A stretch of DNA of 64,000 bases from G963676795 sp963677215. GTDB lineage: Bacteria; Desulfobacterota; Desulfuromonadia; Desulfuromonadales; Geopsychrobacteraceae. Position 1 is the stretch's first letter. Each line of letters opens with the position of its first letter. Under the pieces are notes generated by a model. The model saw only the letters and a program-made list of their open reading frames with translations, searched no databases and was not told where the DNA came from. The position numbers and the translations under genes were made by a program. The stretch lies in assembly GCA_963677215.1 (NCBI GenBank), contig OY781919.1:3162001-3226000 (forward strand). Reading direction: 5' to 3'. Shown here in pieces: positions 17,017-25,294 of the stretch.

Positions 17017-17367
17017 ATGGCATTAACTCGAAAAGAAATACACGACCTCAGGATCCTCGCTCTGTTTACGTCTTATTATTGCCGTAAGCAGCATGTTGAT
17101 GCTGCGCGTAGTCCCATAATCGGGTTGCCCGACTCATTGCAGAAATTTGAAAAATACAGCTGCTGTGAATCCTGTCAAGAGTTTCTGATATATGCGATAG
17201 CGCGACGCCTCCGCTGCCCGTTGGCCGAAAAGCCTGCCTGCAAGCATTGCCAGATTCACTGTTACCGAACTGACTATCGTGAGAAGGTCCGCGAAATTAT
17301 GCGATTTTCCGGCAGGGGATTGATTTTGAGAGGTCGTCTCGATCTGATTTGGCATTTTTTCTTCTAA
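17017..17367 (+). CDS. YgbA_NO family protein (nitrous oxide-stimulated promoter family)
   Basis: A 116-residue Cys-rich protein. The family signature is clear: REKxR-like N-terminus (LTRKEIHDLRILALFTSYYCRKQH), CCESCQEFLIYAIARRLRCP, KPACKHCQIHCYRTDYREKVREIMRFSGRG. Members are linked to nitric oxide or nitrosative stress; the biochemical role is not settled. A GTG at 16984 would add 11 residues, but ATG 17017 gives the usual start of the family. It is preceded by a perfect FNR/DNR box and by a Crp/Fnr gene, which supports NO- or redox-responsive control. Confidence 0.85.
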   Translation: MALTRKEIHDLRILALFTSYYCRKQHVDAARSPIIGLPDSLQKFEKYSCCESCQEFLIYAIARRLRCPLAEKPACKHCQIHCYRTDYREKVREIMRFSGRGLILRGRLDLIWHFFF

Positions 17368-17460
17368 ATATCTGCATTTGGTAATGAATAGCTGCCTTTT
17401 ATCTTGAGTTAATTAATTAACTCTGCTAGGGTTCACTAATAAGTTTTCTGTTATATATCA

Positions 17461-17594
17461 GGCTGCTGGAAAACTATCTGCGTTGCAATTGCGGTGTTGA
17501 AAATTGCCTCAAAATGCTCACTTACACATGTAAGCTGCGCTTTTTCGACAATTTTCGCCTTGCACTTGCTGTCTCGATAACGTTTTTCAGCACC
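17461..17594. repeat. Long imperfect palindrome (REP/BIME-like), gap 17368-17678
   Basis: The arms GGCTGCTGGAAAAC (17461-17474) and GTTTTTCAGCACC (17582-17594) are inverted. Further inside, TGTTGAAAATTG (17495-17506) faces CGACAATTTTCG (17546-17557). The exact centre is CTTAC-ACAT-GTAAG (17521-17534), and both ends are equidistant from it. I associate such CTGTTGAAAAA...TTTTTCAACAG hairpins with dispersed intergenic repeats of Geobacter-like genomes. It separates the YgbA_NO gene from the response regulator; no coding sequence is seen in the gap. Confidence 0.7.
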
Positions 17595-17678
17595 CTGAAA
17601 GGCGCTTAGTTCGCAATCTAAATGTGAAGTTAATTGTTATCGAAATTTTGGGTAATTGCATTTTGAAGGAGACTGCGA

Positions 17679-18350
17679 ATGCGTATTCTGGTTGTAGAAG
17701 ATGAGAAAAAAGTTGCCAGCTTCATTGAGCGTGGCCTGACCGAAGAAGGATTCGAGGTTGAGGTCGCCTACGATGGTGAAGAGGGCGTCGCCAAGGCTGA
17801 AAGCAGCACTTTTGATTTGATCCTGATGGATGTCATGCTGCCGAAAATGGATGGCATTGCCGCTATCAAGGAAATTCGTGAAAAACAGCTTAAGACCCCT
17901 GTCCTGTGTCTGACTGCGCGTGACACTGTTGATGACAAGGTCGCTGGTCTGAATATCGGCGCCGATGATTACCTGGCCAAGCCGTTTGCTTTTGCTGAAC
18001 TGGTAGCCCGTTGTCGTGCCCTGATTCGTCGTGGTTCGACTGATCGTGGCGCGGAAATCTATTTCGCAGATCTTAAGCTGGACCCGGTTGCACATAAGGT
18101 CTGGCGCTGTGATCAGGAGATTGAACTGACGACCAAGGAATATGCATTGATGGAGTATTTCATGCGTAATCCGAACAAGGTTCTGACCCGGGCGATGATC
18201 GCGGAAAATGTCTGGGATTATAACTTCGATTCCTTCACCAATATCATCGATGTTTACGTCAACTATCTGCGTAACAAGATCGATCGCAATTTTGAAAAGA
18301 AGCTGATCCATACCGTTCGCGGCGCAGGTTATATGCTCAAAGAAGATTGA
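17679..18350 (+). CDS. OmpR-family response regulator (orphan)
   Basis: A 223-residue two-domain regulator. The receiver spans 1-118, with acidic residues E7/D8, phosphorylation site D51 and the conserved Lys in DDYLAKPFA. An OmpR/PhoB winged helix spans 128-222 (ELTTKEYALMEYF, NVWDYNFDSFTNIIDVYVNYLRNKI, TVRGAGYML), most like the CusR/CopR/QseB group. ATG at 17679 has AAGGAGA before it. No sensor kinase gene is adjacent; a hairpin and T run follow the stop codon, so the gene appears monocistronic. The target and signal are unknown. Confidence 0.88.
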   Translation: MRILVVEDEKKVASFIERGLTEEGFEVEVAYDGEEGVAKAESSTFDLILMDVMLPKMDGIAAIKEIREKQLKTPVLCLTARDTVDDKVAGLNIGADDYLAKPFAFAELVARCRALIRRGSTDRGAEIYFADLKLDPVAHKVWRCDQEIELTTKEYALMEYFMRNPNKVLTRAMIAENVWDYNFDSFTNIIDVYVNYLRNKIDRNFEKKLIHTVRGAGYMLKED

Positions 18351-18378
18351 TTCATCAGCAAAATAGTTTTTAATATGG

Positions 18379-18416
18379 GGCAGGTTCGACAATTACAGTT
18401 GAATCTGCCTTTTTTT
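18379..18416 (+). terminator. Rho-independent terminator of the OmpR-type regulator
   Basis: GGCAG..TTC..AC pairs with GT..GAA..CTGCC (18379-18409) and is followed by seven T (18410-18416), 28 nt after the regulator stop codon. Confidence 0.7.
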
Positions 18417-18435
18417 CATCATTCAGGGGGCTCAT

Positions 18436-19854
18436 ATGATTTTGCCGGTTATTCTTTCAGGTGGGGCTGGAACGAGGCTCTGGCCGCTGTCGCGTGAACT
18501 CTATCCGAAACAATTGTTGCCGCTTGCATCGGAACAGACCATGATTCAGGAGACGGTCACGCGTCTGGATGGAATAGCCGATCTTGGTCAACCTGTACTT
18601 GTCTGTAACGATGCTCACCGTTTTATGGTGGCTGAGCAGATGAGGCAGATGGGCGTGGTACCGGAAGCTATTATCCTTGAACCCAGCGGTCGCAATACCG
18701 CTCCCGCGGTTGCTATTGCATCCCTTTATGCTCTTCAGAAAAACCTCGATCCGTTGCTGCTGATTTTGCCTGCCGATCACCTTATCGAGGACGTAATCAG
18801 CTTTCAGGCTGCAGTCACTGCTGCAGTTGTTGCTGCTGAGCAAGGGCAACTGGTGACTTTTGGCATCGTGCCTGATAAGCCGGAAACTGGCTATGGCTAC
18901 ATCCGGGCCGAGAAGGGGACTGTTCATTCTGTTCTTTATCCGGTTGCCGAGTTTGTCGAAAAGCCGGATCTGGAGACTGCCGAATCTTATGTGAAGAGTG
19001 GCGATTATTTCTGGAATAGCGGTATGTTCATGTTCAGGGCCAGTCGCTACCTGGAAGAACTGAAATCATTCCGAGCTGATATTGTTGAGGCATGCGAACG
19101 TACCGTTCTGTCCTTAACTAAGGATCTTGACTTTCTGCGTTTAGATAAGGATCTGTTTCAGGCGTGCCCCTCGGATTCGATTGATTACGCCGTTATGGAG
19201 AAGACTGCTGATGCCGTTGTCTACCCCCTTGATGCGGGATGGAATGACATCGGTGCCTGGTCGGCCCTCTGGGATGTGAAGGAAAAAGACGTTGCCGGGA
19301 ATGTCATTCAGGGGGATGTGCTGCTTGAAAATACAGCCGATTGCTATCTGCATGCGACCAAGCGAATGATTGCTGCTGTCGGCCTCAAGGATCTGGTTGT
19401 TGTTGAAACCGCCGACGCCGTACTGGTAGCCGACCGAAGTCAGGTTCAGGATGTCAAGAAGATCGTGGAGCAGCTCAAAAAGCAGGAGCGTGGTGAGGCC
19501 CAGTTGCACAGTCGGGTTAACCGTCCCTGGGGAACCTACGAAGGAATCGATGCGGGTGACCGTTTTCAGGTCAAGCGGATCTGCGTCAATCCTGGAGCCA
19601 GCCTGTCTCTGCAGAAGCATCATCACCGGGCGGAACACTGGATTGTCGTACGGGGCACGGCGAAGGTCACCTGTGGTGACAAGACACTGCTCCTGGCGGA
19701 GAACCAGTCGACCTATATCCCGCTTGGTGAAGTGCACCGCCTCGAAAACCCCGGAAAAATCATGCTTGAAATGATAGAGGTTCAGTCGGGTAGTTACCTT
19801 GGTGAGGATGATATCGTGCGCTTTGATGATGTTTACGGACGGGAGCCTGGGTAA
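18436..19854 (+). CDS. manC: Mannose-1-phosphate guanylyltransferase/mannose-6-phosphate isomerase
   Basis: A 472-residue bifunctional ManC/AlgA-type enzyme. The N-terminal nucleotidyltransferase domain has the GTP-binding signature SGGAGTRLWPLSRE (8-21) with PKQLL, and FVEKP later; it makes GDP-mannose from mannose-1-phosphate. The C-terminal cupin (from about residue 355: RPWGTYE, QKHHHRAEHWIVVRGTA, EVHRLENPG) is the mannose-6-phosphate isomerase. GDP-mannose feeds exopolysaccharide or O-antigen synthesis. AGGGGG precedes ATG 18436. The phosphomannomutase gene follows after repeat E. Confidence 0.92.
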   Translation: MILPVILSGGAGTRLWPLSRELYPKQLLPLASEQTMIQETVTRLDGIADLGQPVLVCNDAHRFMVAEQMRQMGVVPEAIILEPSGRNTAPAVAIASLYALQKNLDPLLLILPADHLIEDVISFQAAVTAAVVAAEQGQLVTFGIVPDKPETGYGYIRAEKGTVHSVLYPVAEFVEKPDLETAESYVKSGDYFWNSGMFMFRASRYLEELKSFRADIVEACERTVLSLTKDLDFLRLDKDLFQACPSDSIDYAVMEKTADAVVYPLDAGWNDIGAWSALWDVKEKDVAGNVIQGDVLLENTADCYLHATKRMIAAVGLKDLVVVETADAVLVADRSQVQDVKKIVEQLKKQERGEAQLHSRVNRPWGTYEGIDAGDRFQVKRICVNPGASLSLQKHHHRAEHWIVVRGTAKVTCGDKTLLLAENQSTYIPLGEVHRLENPGKIMLEMIEVQSGSYLGEDDIVRFDDVYGREPG

Positions 19855-19863
19855 ACCTTTTTT

Positions 19864-20320
19864 GTCCACGAAAGGCACGAAAAGTGCGAAAAATAACAGC
19901 CCCCCCCCTCAATCCCCCTATAGAATAGGGTGAGGGGAGCGTAGCGAGCAGGGGGATAGGTCGATTTGCCTTTGTCTGTGTGTGTTTGTGGCTCAAAACA
20001 GCATTTTCCACGGAAGACACGGAAAAAAGCTTAATTTACAGGGATGAAAGGGATAAACAGGATGGGCAATACGGTTGGATTGATGAAATACAGAACAAGC
20101 AGGTTATTGTTTTTAGGTGTACCCATAATCCCCAACATCCCCTGAATCCCTGTTAAAAAGATTTTGAAGATTTTGTCCGCAGTTGTCTGTGGCAAAAAAT
20201 AGATTTAGGTTCTCTTCATGTCTTGTCGGCTTGAGAGAGCGCAGCGAACGGGCGTGAGGCTGGTTTTGGTTGTGCCTGTTTGTTGTTTTTCGAGATTTTC
20301 GTGTCTTTCGTGGCCTCAAG
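19864..20320. repeat. Dispersed nested repeat, copy E (gap 19855-20356)
   Basis: The left arm GTCCACGAAAGGCACGAAAA (19864-19883) faces TTTTCGTGTCTTTCGTGG (about 20296-20314). Inside are the C-run/CCTATAGAATAGG/G-run block with GCGAGCAGGGGG (19900-19956), CCACGGAAGACACGGAAAA (20008-20026), TTTACAGGGATGAAAGGGAT (20034-20053) facing ATCCCCTGAATCCCTGTTAA (20137-20156), and GAGAGCGCAGCGAACGGG (20235-20252). No gene is seen. Confidence 0.75.
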
Positions 20321-20356
20321 ATTTTAGTCGTTTTTGAATATATAAGTGAGGGATAC

Positions 20357-21709
20357 ATGAAGATTGATTGTTTTAAGGCCTACGATATCCGCGGCCGTTT
20401 GCCGGATCAGTTGAATGAGGATATCGCCTGGCGGATCGGTCGGGCCTATGCGCAGGAACTTTCCCCCAAAAAGGTCGCAGTCGGCAGGGACGTTCGTCTG
20501 TCCAGTGAATCCCTTACTGATGCATTGATGAAGGGGCTGACCGAAGGCGGAGTTGATGTTCTGGATATCGGTTTGTGCGGGACTGAAGAGGTTTACCATG
20601 CGACCTTCAGTCAGAACCTTGATGGCGGGATCATGGTCACGGCCAGCCATAACCCGATCGATTACAACGGCATGAAACTTGTCCGTGAAGGTTCGAAGCC
20701 GATCAGCGGCGATACCGGTCTGGGATATATTCAGGAATTGGCGGAAGCGGGAGATTTTGTTGATGTCGATCGGAAGGGGAGTGTCGAGCAGCAGTCGATC
20801 CGCGATGAATACATTCAGCATCTGCTGGGCTACGTCAACGCGAGTCAGCTTGAACCATTGAAGATTGTCGTCAACGCCGGCAACGGTTGCGCCGGGCCGG
20901 TTATCGATGCCCTGGAAGAATTTCTGCCGGTCGAGTTTATTCGTATCTGTCATGAACCTGACGGCACATTTCCCAATGGTATCCCCAATCCGCTTCTGCC
21001 TGAGAACCGTTCATTGACCAGGGACGCCGTCATTGAAAACAACGCAGCGTTGGGGGTTGCCTGGGATGGTGATTTTGATCGCTGTTTCCTGTTTGATGAA
21101 AAAGGCCGGTTTATAGAGGGTTATTATATTGTTGGTCTGCTTGCCCAGGCGTTCCTGGCATCACAGCCCGGTGAGAAGATCATCCATGATCCGCGTTTAT
21201 GCTGGAACACTGCGGATGTTGTGGAAAAATCAGGTGGAATTGCCGTCCAGAGCAAAACCGGACATGCTTTCATCAAGGAGAGGATGCGCGCCGAGAATGC
21301 GATCTACGGTGGCGAGATGAGTGCCCACCATTATTTCCGTGATTTTGCCTACTGCGACAGCGGCATGATCCCCTGGCTTAAGGTGATAGAACTGATGTCG
21401 ATTGAAGGGAAACCGTTGTCCGCACTGGTCGATGCCATGATGACTGCCTATCCGGCCAGTGGTGAGATCAACCGAACCGTTGCCGAGTCCTCTGTCGTGC
21501 TGGCTGAGGTTCAGAAACGCTATGAGTCTGAATCGCTTGGAATAGATTTTACCGACGGCTTGAGCCTCGATATGGGGCAGTGGCGCTTCAACCTGCGCCA
21601 GTCGAACACCGAACCGGTGATCCGCCTGAATGTCGAATCACGTGGGGATCAGTTGTTGATGAAGCGTAAGACCGCAGAGCTGCTGGAGTTCATTGATTCT
21701 TTAGGATGA
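20357..21709 (+). CDS. manB: Phosphomannomutase/phosphoglucomutase
   Basis: A 450-residue alpha-D-phosphohexomutase of the AlgC/ManB type. The phosphoserine loop TASHNP has S97; the metal loop is DGDFDRC; the sugar loop GGEMSAHHYF and the C-terminal phosphate loop RQSNTEPVIRLN are present. It converts mannose-6-phosphate to mannose-1-phosphate, the substrate of ManC upstream. ATG at 20357 is preceded by GTGAGGGA (20346-20353); the open frame extends further upstream into repeat E, but that part is not family-like. Probably the same metabolic unit as manC although 500 bp of repeat separates them. Confidence 0.92.
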   Translation: MKIDCFKAYDIRGRLPDQLNEDIAWRIGRAYAQELSPKKVAVGRDVRLSSESLTDALMKGLTEGGVDVLDIGLCGTEEVYHATFSQNLDGGIMVTASHNPIDYNGMKLVREGSKPISGDTGLGYIQELAEAGDFVDVDRKGSVEQQSIRDEYIQHLLGYVNASQLEPLKIVVNAGNGCAGPVIDALEEFLPVEFIRICHEPDGTFPNGIPNPLLPENRSLTRDAVIENNAALGVAWDGDFDRCFLFDEKGRFIEGYYIVGLLAQAFLASQPGEKIIHDPRLCWNTADVVEKSGGIAVQSKTGHAFIKERMRAENAIYGGEMSAHHYFRDFAYCDSGMIPWLKVIELMSIEGKPLSALVDAMMTAYPASGEINRTVAESSVVLAEVQKRYESESLGIDFTDGLSLDMGQWRFNLRQSNTEPVIRLNVESRGDQLLMKRKTAELLEFIDSLG

Positions 21710-21717
21710 AATCTATT

Positions 21718-22033
21718 TGTCCACGAAAGACACGAAAAGTCCCGAAAAATGGCTTAATTTTACAGGGATGAAAGGGATAAACAGGATGAAGTCAGGAGCA
21801 ATAGAGCTGGATTGATAAAATACAGAACAGACCAGTTCTTGTTTTTGGGTTTACCCTCAATCCCAGGAATCCCCAGAATTCCTGTAAAAAAGATTTTAAA
21901 GATTTTGTCTGCAGTTGTCTGTGTGTGTCTGTGGCAAAAAGGGTTTCAGGTTGTTCTTTGTGTCTTGAACGAGCGTAGCGAGAGGGTACGAGGCTATAGA
22001 TTTTTTTCGATATTTTCGTGCTTTTTGTGGACA
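21718..22033. repeat. Dispersed nested repeat, copy F (gap 21710-22083)
   Basis: TGTCCACGAAAGACACGAAA (21718-21737) faces ATTTTCGTGCTTTTTGTGGA (about 22012-22031). TTTTACAGGGATGAAAGGGA (21760-21779) faces AATCCCCAGAATTCCTGTAA (about 21868-21887). Also GTCTGCAGTTGTCTGTGTGTG and GAGCGTAGCGAGAGGGTACG (21970-21989), the last shared in altered form with copy E. Confidence 0.75.
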
Positions 22034-22042
22034 TCTGAATGA

Positions 22043-22069
22043 AAAAGGCTCCCGTTTTGGGAGCCTTTT
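22043..22069 (-). terminator. Terminator of the gap-pgk-tpiA operon
   Basis: AAAAGGCTCCC (22043-22053) and GGGAGCCTTTT (22059-22069) form a perfect 11-bp stem with a 5-nt loop. On the minus strand it is followed by T residues, 15 nt past the tpiA stop codon. Confidence 0.85.
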
Positions 22070-22083
22070 CACACTTGAATTGG

Positions 22084-22836
22084 TTACTGAAATTTGACGA
22101 TGCGGATGAAGTCCTCGGCCTTGAGGCTCGCGCCGCCGACCAGGGCTCCGTCGATGTCGTCCATCGCCATCAGGCCGTCGACGTTGTTCGGCTTGACACT
22201 GCCGCCGTAGAGGATTCTTGTCGCTGCGGCGATCTCTGGAGAGTACAGTCCCTGGATCAGGCCGCGTACAAAGGAGTGGGCTTCCTGGGCCTGTTCATCT
22301 GTTGCTGTCACGCCTGTGCCGATGGCCCAGACCGGTTCGTAGGCGATGATGACTCTGCTCATCAGCTCATGGCTGATATCTTTGAGTCCACCGGTGACCT
22401 GATTTTTCAGGACGTCGAGCATCTGTCCCGATTCGCGTTCTTCAAGCGTTTCTCCGATACAGAGAATCACCTGGAGATTTGTTTCGAACGCTTTATGGAC
22501 TTTCTGGTTGATGAATTCGTCCGATTCGCCCATGAGCTGTCTGCGTTCAGAGTGGCCGAGAATTACGTAGTTACAGCCGCAATCTTCAAGCATTTCTGGA
22601 GATATTTCACCGGTGAAAGCACCGCTACCGCTCGGGTAGCAGTTCTGGGCGGCAAGCCCGATGTTGCTGGATTTGACAATCTCGGCAACGGCTGAAAGTG
22701 CTGTGAAAACGGGTGCGATAATGACTTCACGATCTGCGACGTCTTTGACGTTGTCGACCAGTTCCTGGGCCAGTTGTCTGGCTTCATCCAGTTTCTTATT
22801 CAGCTTCCAGTTGCCGGCAATGACTGGTTTGCGCAT
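22084..22836 (-). CDS. tpiA: Triosephosphate isomerase
   Basis: A 250-residue TIM-barrel enzyme that interconverts dihydroxyacetone phosphate and glyceraldehyde-3-phosphate. Active-site Lys lies in AGNWKLN (residues 7-13), His in ILGHSERR and Glu in IAYEPVWAIGTG; the phosphate-binding GGSVKPNN is present near the C-terminus. Last gene of the gap-pgk-tpiA operon, 10 nt after pgk, with its own terminator. Confidence 0.97.
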   Translation of the reverse strand: MRKPVIAGNWKLNKKLDEARQLAQELVDNVKDVADREVIIAPVFTALSAVAEIVKSSNIGLAAQNCYPSGSGAFTGEISPEMLEDCGCNYVILGHSERRQLMGESDEFINQKVHKAFETNLQVILCIGETLEERESGQMLDVLKNQVTGGLKDISHELMSRVIIAYEPVWAIGTGVTATDEQAQEAHSFVRGLIQGLYSPEIAAATRILYGGSVKPNNVDGLMAMDDIDGALVGGASLKAEDFIRIVKFQ

Positions 22837-22846
22837 TGCTTCTCCT

Positions 22847-24037
22847 TTATTTATCGTTCAGGGCGACAACGCCCGGCAAGGCTTTACCTTCGAGGAATTC
22901 CAGGGATGCTCCACCGCCGGTCGAGATGTGGGTCATCTTGTCCTGCAGGTTCGATTTGTTGACCGCTGCGACGGAGTCTCCGCCGCCGATGATCGACAGG
23001 CAGTCGGTTTCTGCCAGCGCCTCAGCAATGGCGAAGGTTCCCTTGGCAAAGGCATCGAATTCGAAGACGCCCATCGGGCCGTTCCACAGAACGGTCTTCG
23101 CCGCTCTGATCTTGTCCTGATAGGTTTTGATCGACTCAGGGCCGATGTCAAGCCCCATCCCCGTTGCCGGGAACGAACCGTTGACGGCGATCAGAGCCGG
23201 GCTGTCAGCGGCAAAGGTTTCTGCCACGTTGTGATCAGAGGGGAGCAGGAATTCAACCCCCTTGTCCTTGGCTTTATCGAGCAGGTCTCTGGCCATGGCG
23301 AGACGGTCTTCTTCGACCAGAGATTTGCCGATCTCGAAGCCTTGAGCCTTAAGGAAGGTATAGGCCATTCCGCCGCCGATCAGGATAGTATCGACCTTTT
23401 CCAACAGGCTTTCGATGACCAGTATCTTGTCGCTGACCTTGGCACCGCCGATGATGGCGATAAATGGCCGCTGCGGATTGGCCAGTGCGCCACCGAGGTA
23501 CTGCAGCTCTTTCTGCATCAGGAAGCCGGCGACGGCCGGTTTGAGCAGGCGGGCCACCCCTTCGGTCGAGGCGTGGGCGCGGTGGGCCGTACCGAAGGCA
23601 TCGTTGACGTAAACTTCAGCCAACTCAGCAAGCTGTTTAGCAAAGGCCGGATCGTTGTCGGTTTCCCCTTTGTAAAAACGGACGTTTTCCAAAAGCAGAA
23701 CCTCGCCATCCTTCAGTGCCGCAGCTTGTGTGGCAACTTCCTCGCCGACGCAGTCCTCGGCCATGCCGACCGACTGGCCCAGCAGCTTGCCAAGGTGTTC
23801 GGCGACCGGTTTCAGGCTGTAGGCCGGATCTGGTGCACCTTTCGGACGCCCCAGATGTGAGGCCAGAATCAGGCGTGCGCCCTGGCCGAGCAGATGGCGA
23901 ACGGTCGGCAGGGCGGCCTGAATCCGTGTATCGTCAGTGATCACGCCATCGGCATTGATCGGCACGTTGAAATCGACGCGGCAGAAAACACGTTTGCCGC
24001 TGACATTGATGTCTTCAATAGTTAACTTGTTGAACAT
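22847..24037 (-). CDS. pgk: Phosphoglycerate kinase
   Basis: A 396-residue two-domain kinase making ATP from 1,3-bisphosphoglycerate. Visible signatures: RVDFNVP (substrate loop), LASHLGRPKG, FLMQKEL, IIGGAKVSDK, and the C-terminal GGGDSVAAV with STGGGASLEFLEG. ATG at 24037 is chosen because MFNKLTIEDINVSGKRV is the usual N-terminus; an upstream in-frame start would overlap the gap gene. It lies 19 nt after gap, clearly one operon. Confidence 0.97.
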   Translation of the reverse strand: MFNKLTIEDINVSGKRVFCRVDFNVPINADGVITDDTRIQAALPTVRHLLGQGARLILASHLGRPKGAPDPAYSLKPVAEHLGKLLGQSVGMAEDCVGEEVATQAAALKDGEVLLLENVRFYKGETDNDPAFAKQLAELAEVYVNDAFGTAHRAHASTEGVARLLKPAVAGFLMQKELQYLGGALANPQRPFIAIIGGAKVSDKILVIESLLEKVDTILIGGGMAYTFLKAQGFEIGKSLVEEDRLAMARDLLDKAKDKGVEFLLPSDHNVAETFAADSPALIAVNGSFPATGMGLDIGPESIKTYQDKIRAAKTVLWNGPMGVFEFDAFAKGTFAIAEALAETDCLSIIGGGDSVAAVNKSNLQDKMTHISTGGGASLEFLEGKALPGVVALNDK

Positions 24038-24056
24038 GTAGTTTGTGCTCCGTTGC

Positions 24057-25058
24057 TTACTTGCCGGCGATATAGCAGGCCAGGTCAAAGACGCGGTTAG
24101 AATAACCCCATTCATTGTCGTACCAGGAGAGAACCTTGACCATGTTGCCGCCGATGACGTTGGTGCTGTCAGCGTCCAGGGTCGATGAAGCCGGTGAACC
24201 GTTGAAATCCCTGGAAACCAGCAACAGTTCAGTGTAGTCGAGAACCCCTTTGAGGGAGGTCTCTGAGGCCTTCTTCATGGCGGCGTTGACCTCTTCGATG
24301 CTGGTCTGTTTTTCTGTTTCAACGACCAGGTCGACCAGTGATACGTTCGGGGTCGGGACACGGATCGCCATGCCGTCCAGTTTGCCTTTGAGCTCAGGAA
24401 TGACCAGCGACATTGCCTTTGCCGCACCGGTGGTGGTCGGGATCATCGATACTGCGGCAGCGCGGGCACGGCGCAGATCCTTGTGCGGCAGGTCAAGAAT
24501 GCGCTGATCATTGGTATAGGAGTGGATCGTGGTCATCATGCCGCGGACGATACCGAATTCTTCAAGCAGAACCTTGGCGACCGGGGCCAGGCAGTTGGTG
24601 GTGCAGGAGGCGTTGGAGATGATCTGATGCTTGGCCGGATCGTAGTCTTTATTGTTGATACCCATGCAGATGGTGATGTCGGCATTTTTCCCCGGGGCGC
24701 TGATGATGACGCGTTTGGCGCCAGCCTGGAGATGAATGGCGGCCTTGTCGCGGTCGGTGAAGATGCCGGTCGATTCGATGACGATATCGATGCCGAGATC
24801 TTTCCAGGGGAGTTGGGCCGGATCACGCTGGGCGAAAATCTTGACGGCTTTACCGTTGATGATCAGGTCATCACCCTTGACTTCGGCATCGCCGGGGAAG
24901 ATGCCATGAACTGAATCATACTTGAAGAGGTGTCCCAGTGTTTCAACGTCGGTCAGGTCGTTGATGGCAACAACTTCGATTTCCGATGATTGACTTGCTA
25001 CGCGCATAACGTTGCGGCCGATGCGGCCGAATCCATTGATAGCGATTCTGGTAGACAT
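24057..25058 (-). CDS. gap: Glyceraldehyde-3-phosphate dehydrogenase, type I
   Basis: A 333-residue NAD-dependent GAPDH. NAD-binding GFGRIGR lies at 9-15, D34 after strand 2 favours NAD, catalytic Cys152 is in SNASCTTNCLAP, and SWYDNEWGYS is near the C-terminus. First gene of the glycolytic operon; a strong GGAGGAA precedes ATG 25058. The 236-bp gap to the divergent MBL gene should hold promoters for both directions; no clear consensus was identified. Confidence 0.97.
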   Translation of the reverse strand: MSTRIAINGFGRIGRNVMRVASQSSEIEVVAINDLTDVETLGHLFKYDSVHGIFPGDAEVKGDDLIINGKAVKIFAQRDPAQLPWKDLGIDIVIESTGIFTDRDKAAIHLQAGAKRVIISAPGKNADITICMGINNKDYDPAKHQIISNASCTTNCLAPVAKVLLEEFGIVRGMMTTIHSYTNDQRILDLPHKDLRRARAAAVSMIPTTTGAAKAMSLVIPELKGKLDGMAIRVPTPNVSLVDLVVETEKQTSIEEVNAAMKKASETSLKGVLDYTELLLVSRDFNGSPASSTLDADSTNVIGGNMVKVLSWYDNEWGYSNRVFDLACYIAGK

Positions 25059-25294
25059 TGATTTCCTCCTGAGTCTGCAATTTAGAAGTGATTTTTTTCA
25101 GGTCTTCGCCTGTGTTCATCTGAACATTATAACCTCATTTGCCAACGATTCGCAGGGTACATTAAAAAGATTGTTTTGCAAAACTATTTTCCCCCGACTA
25201 AGTAGCCATTTCTCTTGCGGTTTTTGTTCTTGCAGCAGGGGCGAATTTTAGGTATAAGGTCATCGCTCATCGGGGATGAAAGGATCAGTTCCAA

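Noticed and set aside
7985..22033. CRISPR array
   Set aside because: The intergenic repeats are not regularly spaced, contain nested inverted modules, and no cas gene is present.
22039..23860. Plus-strand open frames opposite tpiA and pgk
   Set aside because: They are mirror frames of well-recognised glycolytic genes on the minus strand, with no independent signature.
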